A stretch of 64,000 bases of DNA from Vulcaniibacterium thermophilum (GCF_007923255.1 NZ_VOHJ01000002.1:102071-166070); one strand, 5' to 3'. Shown: positions 52,517 to 61,146, numbered from the stretch's first letter. Program-made: numbers and translations. The notes: generated by a model from the sequence alone, not told the origin.

Positions 52517-53920
52517 ATGTCGCTGCTGATCGTGCTCGCCGCGCTGGCGTTCCTGATGGTCGTCGCCTACCGCGGCTACAGCGTGATCCTGTTCGCGCCG
52601 GTGGCGGCGCTCGGCGCCGTGCTGCTGACCGACCCCTCGCTGGTGGCGCCGATGTTCACCGGCCTGTTCATGGACAAGATGGTCGGCTTCCTCAAGCTGT
52701 ACTTCCCGGTGTTCCTGCTCGGCGCGATCTTCGGCAAGCTGATCGAGACCTCCGGGTTCTCGAAGGCCATCGTCGCCTCCACCATCAAGGTGGTCGGCAC
52801 GAAGCGCGCGATGCTGTCGATCGTGCTGGTGTGCGCGCTGCTGACCTACGGCGGCGTGTCGCTGTTCGTGGTGGTGTTCGCGGTGTACCCGTTCGCCGCC
52901 GAGCTGTTCCGCCAGAGCGACATCCCCAAGCGCCTGATCCCCGGCACGATCGCGCTCGGCGCGTTCACCTTCACGATGGACGCCCTGCCCGGCACGCCGC
53001 AGATCCAGAACATCATCCCCACCACGTTCTTCGGCACCGACGCCTGGGCGGCGCCGGTGCTCGGCACGCTCGGCGGCGTGTTCATCCTCGCCCTCGGACT
53101 GCTGTATCTCGAATCGCGCCGGCGCAAGGCCGCCGCGGCGGGCGAAGGCTACGGCGATCCGGCGGCACTGGTGAACGAGCCGGCCCCGTTCGCCGGCGAC
53201 CGCCTCGTCCCGGCCTGGCTGGCGCTGTTGCCGCTGGTGCTGGTGGGCGTGAGCAACAAGCTGTTCACGGTGTGGATTCCGCGCCTGTACGGCACCGAGC
53301 ACGCGTTCGATCCGGCCGTGATCGGCAGTGCGCCGCCGGTGGTGCAGGAAGTCTCCAAGGTCGCCGCGATCTGGGCGGTCGAAGGCGCGCTGCTGGTCGG
53401 CATCCTCAGCGTGCTGGCGTTCGCGTGGAAGCCGGTGGTCCGCAGCTTCGCCGACGGCACCAGAACGGCGATCGGCGGCGCGATGCTCGCGGCGATGAAC
53501 ACGGCATCGGAATACGGATTCGGCGCGGTGATCGCCGCCCTGCCCGGCTTCCTGCTGGTGGCCAATGCCCTGTCGGCGGTGCCCGATCCGCTGGTGAACG
53601 CGGCGGTGACGGTGACCTCGCTGGCCGGCATCACCGGCTCGGCCTCGGGCGGCATGAGCATCGCGCTCGCCGCCATGTCCGAAAGCATGATCGCCGCCGC
53701 CAATGCGGCCGGCATCCCGATGGACGTGCTCCACCGCGTGGTGGCGATGGCCTCCGGCGGCATGGACACGCTGCCGCACAACGGCGCGGTGATCACCCTG
53801 CTCGCCGTCACCGGCCTCACCCACCGCCAGGCCTATCGCGACATCTTCGCGGTCACGCTGATCAAGACCGCCGCGGTCGGCGTGGTGATCGCGCTGTTCT
53901 ACCTGACGGGCTGGGTGTAG
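52517..53920 (+). CDS. GntP-family permease, probable 3-hydroxybutyrate transporter
   Basis: 467 residues, about 12-14 hydrophobic segments. Family marks: VALLPLVLVGVSNK-like region, TYGGVSLFVVVFAVYPFAAELFR, TFTMDALPGTPQIQNIIPT, and SASGGMSIALAAMSESMI. GntP-family members carry gluconate or, for the Bacillus YxjC subgroup beside 3HB dehydrogenase and CoA-transferase genes, 3-hydroxybutyrate. The nearby hbdH and 3HB-oligomer hydrolase point to 3HB. The ATG is preceded by GAGG at eight bases. It faces a TonB receptor gene with a shared 149-bp promoter region. Confidence 0.85.
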   Translation: MSLLIVLAALAFLMVVAYRGYSVILFAPVAALGAVLLTDPSLVAPMFTGLFMDKMVGFLKLYFPVFLLGAIFGKLIETSGFSKAIVASTIKVVGTKRAMLSIVLVCALLTYGGVSLFVVVFAVYPFAAELFRQSDIPKRLIPGTIALGAFTFTMDALPGTPQIQNIIPTTFFGTDAWAAPVLGTLGGVFILALGLLYLESRRRKAAAAGEGYGDPAALVNEPAPFAGDRLVPAWLALLPLVLVGVSNKLFTVWIPRLYGTEHAFDPAVIGSAPPVVQEVSKVAAIWAVEGALLVGILSVLAFAWKPVVRSFADGTRTAIGGAMLAAMNTASEYGFGAVIAALPGFLLVANALSAVPDPLVNAAVTVTSLAGITGSASGGMSIALAAMSESMIAAANAAGIPMDVLHRVVAMASGGMDTLPHNGAVITLLAVTGLTHRQAYRDIFAVTLIKTAAVGVVIALFYLTGWV

Positions 53921-53944
53921 CGCGCCGGAAGATGCGCGACGCCC

Positions 53945-53975
53945 CCGACGGTGCGGCCGCCGGGGGCGCTGGGAA
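53945..53975. terminator. GC hairpin after the permease gene
   Basis: CCCCCGACGGTGCGGCCGCCGGGGG lies 25 bases beyond the permease stop and before the convergent htpX end. It has a strong stem but no T-run, so it may be a rho-independent terminator of weak type or an mRNA 3' hairpin. Confidence 0.35.
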
Positions 53976-54031
53976 GACCGGTCGGGACGCGCGACGCCGC
54001 CGCACCGGCGGCGGCACCGGCCTGCGGCGGA

Positions 54032-54952
54032 TCAGGCGACCACGCCCTGCCGCACGGCGCGCTCGTCCGGACGCGCCTCGCGCAGGGCCTGGATGCGCTC
54101 GGCCAGCGGCGGATGGCTCATGAACAGGCGCGCCAGCCCCTGCCCCACGCCGCCGCTGATGCCGAACGCCTGCACCTGCTTGGGCAGCGTGCTTTCGCCG
54201 TAGGTCATCGCCAGCCGCTCGAGCGCGGCGATCATCTTGTCGCGGCCGGCCAGGCGCGCGCCGCCCGCATCGGCGCGGAACTCGCGATGACGCGAGAACC
54301 ACATCGCGATCATGCTGGCGAACAGGCCGAAGACGATCTCCAGCACGAACACGGTGACGAAATAGCCGATGCCGCCGCTGCTCTCGCCGTCGCGGTTGCC
54401 GCTGAGCACGCCGTCGACCACCCGGCCGACCAGACGCGCCAGCACGATCACGAAGGTGTTGAGCACGCCCTGGATCAGCGCCATGGTGATCATGTCGCCG
54501 TTGGCGATGTGGGCGACCTCGTGGCCGAGCACGGCTTCGGCCTCGTCGCGGTTCATCGCCCGCAGCAGGCCGGTGGACACTGCCACCAGCGCGTTGTTGC
54601 GGTTGGCGCCGGTGGCGAAGGCGTTGATCTCGGGCGCCTCGTAGATGGCGACTTCGGGCATGCCGATCCCGGCCGCCTGCGCCTGACGGCGGACGGTCTC
54701 CACCAGCCAGCGCTCGGCCTCGTTGCGCGGCTGTTCGATCACCTGCGCGCCGGTGCTCATCTTGGCGACCCACTTGGACATCAGCAGCGAGATCAGCGAG
54801 CCGCCGAAGCCGAACACCGCCGCGACGACCAGCAGCCCGGCGTCGTTGCGAAGGGAAATGCCGAATACCGCCTGCAGCACCGAAAGCACGATGCCGAGCA
54901 GCAGCAGGACGGCCAGATTGGTGGCGAGGAACAGCGCGATACGCTTGAGCAT
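54032..54952 (-). CDS. htpX: membrane protease HtpX
   Basis: 306-residue M48 zinc metalloprotease of the inner membrane that removes misfolded membrane proteins. Two N-terminal membrane segments ([19 protein letters not shown]), zinc motif [12 protein letters not shown] with HExxH, third ligand in [14 protein letters not shown], and another pair of membrane segments in the middle ([20 protein letters not shown]). Length is normal. It converges on the GntP permease gene. Confidence 0.96.
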   Translation of the reverse strand: MLKRIALFLATNLAVLLLLGIVLSVLQAVFGISLRNDAGLLVVAAVFGFGGSLISLLMSKWVAKMSTGAQVIEQPRNEAERWLVETVRRQAQAAGIGMPEVAIYEAPEINAFATGANRNNALVAVSTGLLRAMNRDEAEAVLGHEVAHIANGDMITMALIQGVLNTFVIVLARLVGRVVDGVLSGNRDGESSGGIGYFVTVFVLEIVFGLFASMIAMWFSRHREFRADAGGARLAGRDKMIAALERLAMTYGESTLPKQVQAFGISGGVGQGLARLFMSHPPLAERIQALREARPDERAVRQGVVA

Positions 54953-55034
54953 GGTCTTGGGCGAACGATTCCGCGCACCGTGCGCGGTCAGAGCGTGAAA
55001 TGTGGCAGGCTGGGCTTGAATTCAAGACGAACGC

Positions 55035-55934
55035 ATGCGGTTGACCGACACCCCCGCGCCCTACTGCGGCCGCTTCGCGCCCTCGCCCACCGGCCCGCTG
55101 CACTTCGGCTCGCTGCTGGCCGCGTTCGGTAGCTGGCTGATGGCGCGCAGCGCCGGCGGCGCGTGGCTCGTGCGCATCGAGGACGTGGACCGTTTCCGCG
55201 AAGTCGCCGGCGCCGCCGAGGCGCAGCTCGCCACGCTGCGCGCGTTCGGCCTGCAGGCCGACGGCGAGGTGGTGCGCCAGAGCGCGCGCGATGCGCTGTA
55301 CCGCGCCGCGCTCGAGCGTCTGCTGGACGAAGGCCACGCGTTCGTCTGCCATTGCAGCCGCAGCGACCTGGCCGAAGCCGGCGGCGTGCACCGCCGCTGC
55401 GTGCCGGGCCGCCGCCGGCGCGATCCGGCGATCCGCCTGCGCGTGCCCGACGGCAGCGCGATCGCGTTCGTCGATGCGGTCCACGGCCCGCAGCGCCAGG
55501 ACGTGGCCGCCGCGGTCGGCGACTTCGTGCTGCGGCGCGCGGACGGCTGCTGGGCCTACCAGCTTGCGGTGGTGGTGGACGATGCCGCACAGGGCATCAC
55601 CGAGGTCGTGCGCGGGGCCGACCTGCTCGACTCCACCCCGCGCCAGATCCTGCTGCAGCGGACGCTCGGCCTGCCCACCCCCGGCCATGCCCATCTGCCG
55701 CTCGTGCTGGACACGCACGGACGCAAGCTGTCCAAGTCGGAGGCCGCGCTGCCGGTGGACGCGGCCGATCCGCTGCCCGCCCTGCGCCGCGCGTGGCAGG
55801 CGCTGGGCCAGGCGCCGTTCGCCGACGACAGCGACCGCGACCGCTTCCTGCGCCAGGCCGTCGAACGCTTCGAGCGCCACCGCATCCCGCGCCGCCCCGT
55901 GATGCCCGCTGCGACGCACAACATGCTTTCATGA
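55035..55934 (+). CDS. gluQRS: glutamyl-Q tRNA(Asp) synthetase
   Basis: 299 residues, a truncated glutamyl-tRNA synthetase without the anticodon-binding domain. It attaches glutamate to queuosine of tRNA-Asp. Motifs: CGRFAPSPTGPLHFGSLLAA (HIGH region), zinc-binding CHCSR with the later Cys in RRCVPGR, and KLSKSE for KMSKS. In many gammaproteobacteria gluQRS follows dksA; here the dksA gene is 50 kb away. The 82-bp spacer to htpX gives a divergent arrangement. Confidence 0.95.
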   Translation: MRLTDTPAPYCGRFAPSPTGPLHFGSLLAAFGSWLMARSAGGAWLVRIEDVDRFREVAGAAEAQLATLRAFGLQADGEVVRQSARDALYRAALERLLDEGHAFVCHCSRSDLAEAGGVHRRCVPGRRRRDPAIRLRVPDGSAIAFVDAVHGPQRQDVAAAVGDFVLRRADGCWAYQLAVVVDDAAQGITEVVRGADLLDSTPRQILLQRTLGLPTPGHAHLPLVLDTHGRKLSKSEAALPVDAADPLPALRRAWQALGQAPFADDSDRDRFLRQAVERFERHRIPRRPVMPAATHNMLS

Positions 55935-55986
55935 AGCCCGACTAGACTCGCTGCAGGCCGCACGGTGCGGCCAAGGAGACGGATTC

Positions 55987-56727
55987 ATGCAGTCACGCGT
56001 GGCATTGGTTACCGGAGGCACCGGCGGCATCGGCACCGCCATCATCGAGCGGCTGGCGCGGATGGGACACCGCGTGGCCACCAACTACCGCGACGAGGCC
56101 CGGGCGCGCGCCTGGCAGGCCCGCATGCGCGAACGCGGCGTGGAGGTGGCGATGGCGCCCGGGGACGTGGCCTCGCCCGAGCACGCCGAGGCGATGGTGC
56201 GCGAGATCGAGCGCCAGCTCGGCCCGGTCGAGATCCTCGTCAACAACGCCGGCATCACCCGCGACACCACCTTCCACAAGATGAGCGCGCTGCAGTGGCA
56301 GGAGGTGATCAACACCAACCTCAACTCCTGCTTCAACGTCACCCGCCCGGTGATCGAGGGCATGCGCGAACGCCGCTGGGGGCGGATCATCCAGATCAGC
56401 TCGATCAACGGCCAGAAGGGCCAGTACGGCCAGGCCAACTACGCCGCCGCCAAGGCCGGCATGCACGGCTTCACCATCTCGCTGGCGCAGGAGAACGCCC
56501 GCTTCGGCATCACCGTGAACACGGTATCGCCGGGCTACATCGCCACCGACATGGTGATGGCCGTCCCGGAACCGGTGCGCGAGAAGATCGTCGCGCAGAT
56601 CCCGACCGGCCGCCTCGGCAAGCCCGAGGAGATCGCCTACGCGGTCGCCTTCTTCATCCCCGAGGAGGCCGACTGGATCACCGGGGCGAACCTCGCCGTG
56701 AACGGCGGCCAGTACATGGGCTGGTGA
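55987..56727 (+). CDS. phaB: acetoacetyl-CoA reductase PhaB (first copy)
   Basis: 246-residue NADPH-dependent short-chain dehydrogenase reducing acetoacetyl-CoA to (R)-3-hydroxybutyryl-CoA, the precursor of PHB. Motifs: ALVTGGTGGIGTAI, NNAGITRDTTFHKM (PhaB typical), catalytic ISSINGQKGQYGQANYAAAKAG, and SPGYIATDMVMAVPE. A good AAGGAGA ribosome site is present. It is followed by phaR and a second phaB. The PHB synthase phaC is not in the window. Confidence 0.93.
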   Translation: MQSRVALVTGGTGGIGTAIIERLARMGHRVATNYRDEARARAWQARMRERGVEVAMAPGDVASPEHAEAMVREIERQLGPVEILVNNAGITRDTTFHKMSALQWQEVINTNLNSCFNVTRPVIEGMRERRWGRIIQISSINGQKGQYGQANYAAAKAGMHGFTISLAQENARFGITVNTVSPGYIATDMVMAVPEPVREKIVAQIPTGRLGKPEEIAYAVAFFIPEEADWITGANLAVNGGQYMGW

Positions 56728-56848
56728 GGCCGACGGGCCGGCGGCACCGGCCCGTTGCAGCCCGTCGGAACGCGATCCGCCACATCTTGCAAGGCCCTTT
56801 CCGCTGCGCCATGCTGCGGGGCATCACGGTTTTTAGAGTGGATGCTCG

Positions 56849-57346
56849 ATGGCCCCGCCGCGCGTGATCAAGAAATACCCGAACCGGCGCCTCTACGACA
56901 CCGAGATCTCCACCTACATCACGATCGAGGACGTGCGCCAACTGATCGTCGACGGCGAGGAGTTCGAGGTGCGCGACGCCCGCACCGGCGAGGACCTCAC
57001 CCGCCAGGTGCTGCTGCAGATCATCGCCGAGCACGAACAGGCCGGCGAGCCGGTGCTCACCACGCAGATGCTCAGCCAGATCATCCGCTTCTACGGCGAT
57101 TCGATGCAGGGCTTCATGAGCAGCTACCTGGAGCGCTCGATGCAACTGTTCATGGAGCAGCAGCAGCAGTTCCGCAGCCAGTTCGGCAGCATGCTCGGGC
57201 AGACGCCGTGGGCCATGCTCAACCAGCTCACCGAGCGCAACCTGGCGATCTGGAAGGAGTTCCAGCAGAACCTCGCCAGCAACGTCGGCCAGCCCGTCGG
57301 CGCCAAACCCAAGCACAGCAAGAACGGCGTCAAGCCCGAAGGCTGA
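56849..57346 (+). CDS. phaR: polyhydroxyalkanoate synthesis repressor PhaR
   Basis: 165 residues. N-terminal PHB/PHA accumulation regulator DNA-binding domain: VIKKYPNRRLYDTEISTYITIEDVRQLIVDGEEFEV, then a phasin-like helical C-terminal part (SQIIRFYGDSMQGFMSSYLERSMQLF, QQQQFRSQFGSMLGQTPW). PhaR senses PHB granules and represses phasin and biosynthesis genes. Located between two phaB genes, in the same direction, 121 and 24 bases apart; this fits autoregulated PHB control. Confidence 0.94.
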   Translation: MAPPRVIKKYPNRRLYDTEISTYITIEDVRQLIVDGEEFEVRDARTGEDLTRQVLLQIIAEHEQAGEPVLTTQMLSQIIRFYGDSMQGFMSSYLERSMQLFMEQQQQFRSQFGSMLGQTPWAMLNQLTERNLAIWKEFQQNLASNVGQPVGAKPKHSKNGVKPEG

Positions 57347-57370
57347 GCCGCCCTCCTCCGCGCTTTCCCG

Positions 57371-58108
57371 ATGAGCAAACGCATTGCCGCCGTCAGTGGC
57401 GGCCTCGGCGGTCTCGGCACCGCGATCTGTCTCCACCTCGCCCGCGCCGGCCGCACCGTGATCGCGCTCGATCTGCCGCGGCCGGAGCGGCTCGACGCGT
57501 TCCGCCGCGAAACCGCCGGCCTCGACGTGCACGTCATGCCGCTCGACGTCACCGACTTCGCGGCCTGCGGCGAAGCGGTGCGCGCGATCGAAGCGGCCCA
57601 CGGCGCGCTCGACATCCTCGTCAACGCCGCCGGCATCACCCGCGACGTCACCCTGCGGAAGATGGAGCCGGCGCAATGGGACGCGGTGTTGGAGGTCAAC
57701 CTGGGCGGCGTGTTCAACCTGTGCCGCCATGCGGTCGAGGGCATGGCCGCGCGCGGTTTCGGCCGCATCGTCAACATCAGCTCGGTCAACGGCCAGACCG
57801 GCCAGTTCGGGCAGACCAACTACGCCGCCGCCAAGGCCGGCATGCACGGTTTCACCATGGCGCTGGCGCGCGAGGTGGCGCGCAAGGGCGTCACCGTCAA
57901 CTCGGTCTCGCCGGGCTACTGCGAGACGGCGATGGTGGCGGCCATTCCCGACGCCGTCCGCGCCAAGATCGTCGAGCAGGTGCCGGTCGGCCGGCTCGGA
58001 CGCCCGGAGGAGATCGCCCGCGCGGTGGCGTTCCTGGCCGACGACGATGCCGGTTTCATCACCGGCGCCAACCTGCCGGTCAACGGCGGACTGTTCATGA
58101 GTTTCTGA
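57371..58108 (+). CDS. phaB: acetoacetyl-CoA reductase PhaB (second copy)
   Basis: 245-residue short-chain dehydrogenase paralogous to the gene at 55987. Motifs: AAVSGGLGGLGTAICLHLA (Rossmann turn), NAAGITRDVTLRKMEPAQWD, catalytic ISSVNGQTGQFGQTNYAAAKAG, SPGYCETAMVAAIPD, and the end FITGANLPVNGGLFMSF. The first residues GGLGGLG replace the usual TGGxGGIG of the first copy, which might shift cofactor preference (inference). It starts 24 bases after phaR, so both are probably co-transcribed. Confidence 0.9.
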   Translation: MSKRIAAVSGGLGGLGTAICLHLARAGRTVIALDLPRPERLDAFRRETAGLDVHVMPLDVTDFAACGEAVRAIEAAHGALDILVNAAGITRDVTLRKMEPAQWDAVLEVNLGGVFNLCRHAVEGMAARGFGRIVNISSVNGQTGQFGQTNYAAAKAGMHGFTMALAREVARKGVTVNSVSPGYCETAMVAAIPDAVRAKIVEQVPVGRLGRPEEIARAVAFLADDDAGFITGANLPVNGGLFMSF

Positions 58109-58115
58109 GGATGCG

Positions 58116-58286
58116 ATGAAGCTGACCGCCCCGAGTCCCTTCGCCTGGTTCGTCGCCGTCGCCGCCGGCGGTGCCGGTCTGGCCGCCAAGTTCGGCCTGT
58201 TGCCGGCGCTGGCGCCGTTCGCGTTCTGGCTGGTGACGATCGGCTTCGCCGTGCTGCTGCTGGGCACGCTGCTGCGCGGCATGTGA
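58116..58286 (+). CDS. small membrane protein
   Basis: 56 residues, MKLTAPSPFAWFVAVAAGG with two hydrophobic helices (AWFVAVAAGGAGLAAKFG and FWLVTIGFAVLLLGTLL). The ATG follows GAGG at four bases and lies seven bases after the second phaB stop. Small Gly/Ala-rich membrane protein, no family recognised. Position suggests co-transcription with phaB; function unknown. Confidence 0.6.
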   Translation: MKLTAPSPFAWFVAVAAGGAGLAAKFGLLPALAPFAFWLVTIGFAVLLLGTLLRGM

Positions 58287-58360
58287 GCGCGGCGCCGGGC
58301 ATACCGACATGCCGGCGCGGCGCGCCGGGCCATGCGGGCGCGCCCGTTACACTTTCGCGC

Positions 58361-59500
58361 ATGACCGAATTCATCCCACCCGGCACCCGCTTCGTCGAAC
58401 TGCCCTCGCCGTTCCCGATGAAGCGGGGCGGCGCGTTGCACGGCGCGCGCATGGCCTACGAGACCTGGGGCACGCTCGACGACGAAGGCGACAACGCCGT
58501 GCTGATCCTCACCGGCCTGTCGCCCGACGCGCATGCGGCATCCAGCGAGCGCAACCCCGAGCCCGGCTGGTGGGAGGCCATGCTCGGCCCCGGCCGGCCG
58601 ATCGACACCGACCGCTGGTTCGTGATCTGCGTGAACTCGCTGGGCAGTTGCAAGGGCTCGACCGGGCCGGCGTCGACCAACCCCGCGACCGGCGAACCGT
58701 ACCGGCTCGATTTTCCGGACCTGTCGGTCGAGGACGGCGCCGACGCCGCGGCGCACGTGGTGCGCGCGCTGGGCGTGGAACGGCTCGCCTGCGTGATCGG
58801 CAACTCGATGGGCGGCATGGTCGCGCTCGCCCTGCTCTCGCGCCACCCCGGCATCGCCCGCACGCACATCAACATCTCCGGCGCGGCGCGCGCGCTGCCG
58901 TTCTCGATCGCGATCCGCTCGCTGCAGCGCGAGGCGATCCGGCTCGATCCCAACTGGAACCACGGCCACTACACCGACGAGCGCTACCCCGAATCGGGCA
59001 TGCGCATGGCGCGCAAGCTGGGCGTGATCACCTACCGCTCGGCACTGGAATGGGACGGCCGTTTCGGCCGCGTGCGACTGGACCCGGACCGCCGCCCCGA
59101 CGACGATCCGTTCGGGCTGGAGTTCGAGGTCGAAAGCTATCTCGAGGCGCACGCGCGCCGCTTCGTGCGGCGCTTCGATCCGAACTGCTATCTCTACCTC
59201 AGCCGCTCGATGGACTGGTTCGACCTCGGCGACTACTGCCAGGTGCAGCCCACCAGCCGGGCCGCCGACGCGCGCGACGCGCTCTCGCGCATCCGCATCG
59301 AGCGCGCGCTGGCGATCGGCGTGCACACCGACATCCTGTTCCCGCTGCAGCAGCAGCAGGAGATCGCCGAAGGCCTGGCCGCGGGCGGCGCCGACGCGCG
59401 CTTCCTGCCGCTGGAATCGCCGCAGGGGCACGACGCGTTCCTGGTCGACATCGCGCGCTTCGGGCCGGCGGTGCGCGGCTTCCTCGACCGCGTGCGCTGA
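58361..59500 (+). CDS. metX: MetX-family O-acyltransferase, probable serine O-succinyltransferase
   Basis: 379 residues, alpha/beta-hydrolase fold. Oxyanion/nucleophile: CVIGNSMGGMVALAL (Ser), acid and His in GVHTDILFP and SPQGHDAFLVD. MetX proteins acylate homoserine, but in Xanthomonadales the enzyme has been reassigned as L-serine O-succinyltransferase in a cysteine pathway; that subgroup is the best fit by taxonomy, though the specificity residues cannot be checked here. Start ATG 58361 with TACACT (58348-58353) seven bases before it, implying a leaderless mRNA. A longer frame from 58283 lacks a ribosome site. Confidence 0.87.
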   Translation: MTEFIPPGTRFVELPSPFPMKRGGALHGARMAYETWGTLDDEGDNAVLILTGLSPDAHAASSERNPEPGWWEAMLGPGRPIDTDRWFVICVNSLGSCKGSTGPASTNPATGEPYRLDFPDLSVEDGADAAAHVVRALGVERLACVIGNSMGGMVALALLSRHPGIARTHINISGAARALPFSIAIRSLQREAIRLDPNWNHGHYTDERYPESGMRMARKLGVITYRSALEWDGRFGRVRLDPDRRPDDDPFGLEFEVESYLEAHARRFVRRFDPNCYLYLSRSMDWFDLGDYCQVQPTSRAADARDALSRIRIERALAIGVHTDILFPLQQQQEIAEGLAAGGADARFLPLESPQGHDAFLVDIARFGPAVRGFLDRVR

Positions 59501-59672
59501 CGCGGCAGCGCCCCGCGCCCGGCGTGTCGCGGACGGGCGGCAAGCGCTCGCTCCGGTGCGTTGCAGGGACGGGCGCGTCTGCCTCCCTGCGGTTGTCGCC
59601 TCGTCCGTCGCACGGGCGGCGGCGTGACCGGAGGCCGCCCGGTGCCGGATCGGCCGGCGTAGAATCGGCCGC

Positions 59673-60269
59673 ATGAACGCCGTCGCCGCGCCCCCGAACG
59701 CCCTGTTCCCCGACCGCGACCGGCTGGTCGCCGCCATCGACGCCGCGGTGACCGCAGGCGACGAGCACGCCGTCACCGCCGCCCTGCGCAGCGCGCTGTG
59801 CGGCCTGATCCGCAACCGCAGCGTGCGCCTGCCGGAATGCGTGTTCGAGCCGATCGGCGATCACTACGCCCGCCGCGAGCTGTACCGCAGCGACGAACAC
59901 GGCTACAGCGTGGTGGCGATGACGTGGGGCCCCGGCCAGGGCACGCCGGTGCACGACCACTGCGGCCTGTGGTGCGTGGAGGGCGTGTGGCACGGCGAAC
60001 TGGAGATCACCCAGTACGAGCTGCTCGAACGCGACGGCGACCGCTTCCGCTTCCGCGCCGCCGGCGGCATGCACGCCGGCCCCGGCAGCGCCGGCAGCCT
60101 GATCCCGCCGCACGAGTACCACACCATCCGCAACGCCAGCGAGGACGCGGTGGCCGTCTCGCTGCACATCTACCAGCGCTCGATGGAGCGCTGCTCCACC
60201 TTCCTGCCGGAAGGCGGCGAGTGGTACCGCCGCGCCAGCCGAACACTGTGCCTGGACCCCGCGGGCTGA
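59673..60269 (+). CDS. cysteine dioxygenase-family thiol dioxygenase
   Basis: 198-residue cupin. The iron ligands follow the CDO pattern: VHDHCGLWCVEGVWHGEL (HxH) and the third His in PPHEYHTIRNASEDAVAVSLHIY. Family members oxidise cysteine or 3-mercaptopropionate to sulfinates; the gap between motifs is normal for bacterial members and does not decide between them. TAGAAT at 59660-59665 is seven bases before the ATG, so transcription probably begins at or near the start codon (leaderless). Follows the serine O-acyltransferase gene, both in sulfur amino acid metabolism. Confidence 0.85.
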   Translation: MNAVAAPPNALFPDRDRLVAAIDAAVTAGDEHAVTAALRSALCGLIRNRSVRLPECVFEPIGDHYARRELYRSDEHGYSVVAMTWGPGQGTPVHDHCGLWCVEGVWHGELEITQYELLERDGDRFRFRAAGGMHAGPGSAGSLIPPHEYHTIRNASEDAVAVSLHIYQRSMERCSTFLPEGGEWYRRASRTLCLDPAG

Positions 60270-60560
60270 CGCCGGCCTTCCGCTTCCTCCGCGCATCCCG
60301 CGCGCCCACCGCGGTCCGCTTCCGCGGAGCCCCTGCGCGTCACGCTCGATCGACACCTGGGCCTCACCCGCCTGCGGGGTGAGGATGACCCGCTTGCGCG
60401 GCACAGCCGCGCGGGTCATCCGAACGCCTGCCGCGCTGCGGCAGGCCGGACGAAGGGTTGGGTGAGGGTGCGGCGTGGACGGGCCCCTGCCCATGCCCAC
60501 TCTCGCCTCCCGCGCGCCGCATCGTTAATCTCGGCCGGCCGTTCGCCCGAGCCGACGCCG
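60270..60560. repeat. intergenic region with REP-like hairpins
   Basis: No gene. Hairpins: GCGGGGTGAGGATGACCCGC (60374-60393), GCGCGGCACAGCCGCGC (60397-60413) and GCCTGCCGCGCTGCGGCAGGC (60426-60446). GGATGACC and GTCATCCG are related to the palindromes at 13990-14210. Confidence 0.6.
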
Positions 60561-61016
60561 ATGCTCACCGACTTCCTCCTCGCCAGCCTGCATCACCTGC
60601 TGGTCTACGGCCTGGTGGCGATGCTGGTCGCCGAAGCCGCGCTGCTGCGCGCGCCCGCGCCCGATGCCGCCACCGTGCAGCGTCTGGCGCGCCTCGACGC
60701 CGGCTACGGGATGACCGCGCTGGCGCTGCTGCTGGCGGGACTGGCACGCATCGGCTTCGGCCTGAAAGGGCACGACTTCTACGCGCACAACCCGTGGTTC
60801 TGGGCCAAGCTGGGCACGTTCCTGCTGATCGGCCTGCTCTCGCTGGGGCCCACGCTGCGCTACCTGCGCTGGCGGCGCGCCCTGCGCGATCGCCCCGACG
60901 CCGCCGTCCCCGTCGAAGACTGGACGCGCGCGCGGCGCCAGGTGCGCCTGCAGCTCGCCCTGCTCGCCCTGGTGTTCGTGTTCGCCGCCGGCATGGCGCG
61001 CCACGGCGGCCTGTGA
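60561..61016 (+). CDS. DUF2214-family membrane protein
   Basis: 151 residues with four hydrophobic helices: LASLHHLLVYGLVAMLVAEA, YGMTALALLLAGLARIG, WAKLGTFLLIGLLSLGPTL and LQLALLALVFVFAAGMARHG. His residues in LHHLL at the start and DFYAHNPWFWAKLG match the DUF2214 family of small membrane proteins related to CopD. Possible heme or redox role through these His residues is inference. It sits 39 bases before the tRNA gene. Confidence 0.8.
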   Translation: MLTDFLLASLHHLLVYGLVAMLVAEAALLRAPAPDAATVQRLARLDAGYGMTALALLLAGLARIGFGLKGHDFYAHNPWFWAKLGTFLLIGLLSLGPTLRYLRWRRALRDRPDAAVPVEDWTRARRQVRLQLALLALVFVFAAGMARHGGL

Positions 61017-61038
61017 CCCACGGCAGCACGCGCGCCGC

Positions 61039-61044
61039 TATACT
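61039..61044 (+). promoter_or_regulatory. -10 box of tRNA-Leu
   Basis: TATACT ends 10 bases before the first tRNA base. The spacing fits a direct tRNA promoter. A clear -35 box is not visible. Confidence 0.5.
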
Positions 61045-61054
61045 TCCCACCCGC

Positions 61055-61141
61055 GCCGGAATGGCGGAACTGGTAGACGCAGCGGACTCAAAATCCGCCG
61101 CCCTCAAAAGCGTGTGGGTTCGAGTCCCACTTCCGGCACCA
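61055..61141 (+). tRNA. tRNA-Leu (anticodon CAA)
   Basis: Acceptor stem GCCGGAA pairs with TTCCGGC at the 3' end, followed by A and an encoded CCA. D-arm GGTAGACGC, anticodon stem GCGGA...TCCGC with loop CTCAAAA giving anticodon CAA (reads UUG). The long variable arm of a class II tRNA and T-arm GGGTTCGAGTCCC are present. Confidence 0.97.
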
Positions 61142-61146
61142 TCCCG

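Noticed and set aside
56678..59815. 1045-codon minus-strand open frame
   Set aside because: Runs across phaR, phaB and the acyltransferase on the other strand; these genes have motifs and starts, this frame has none.
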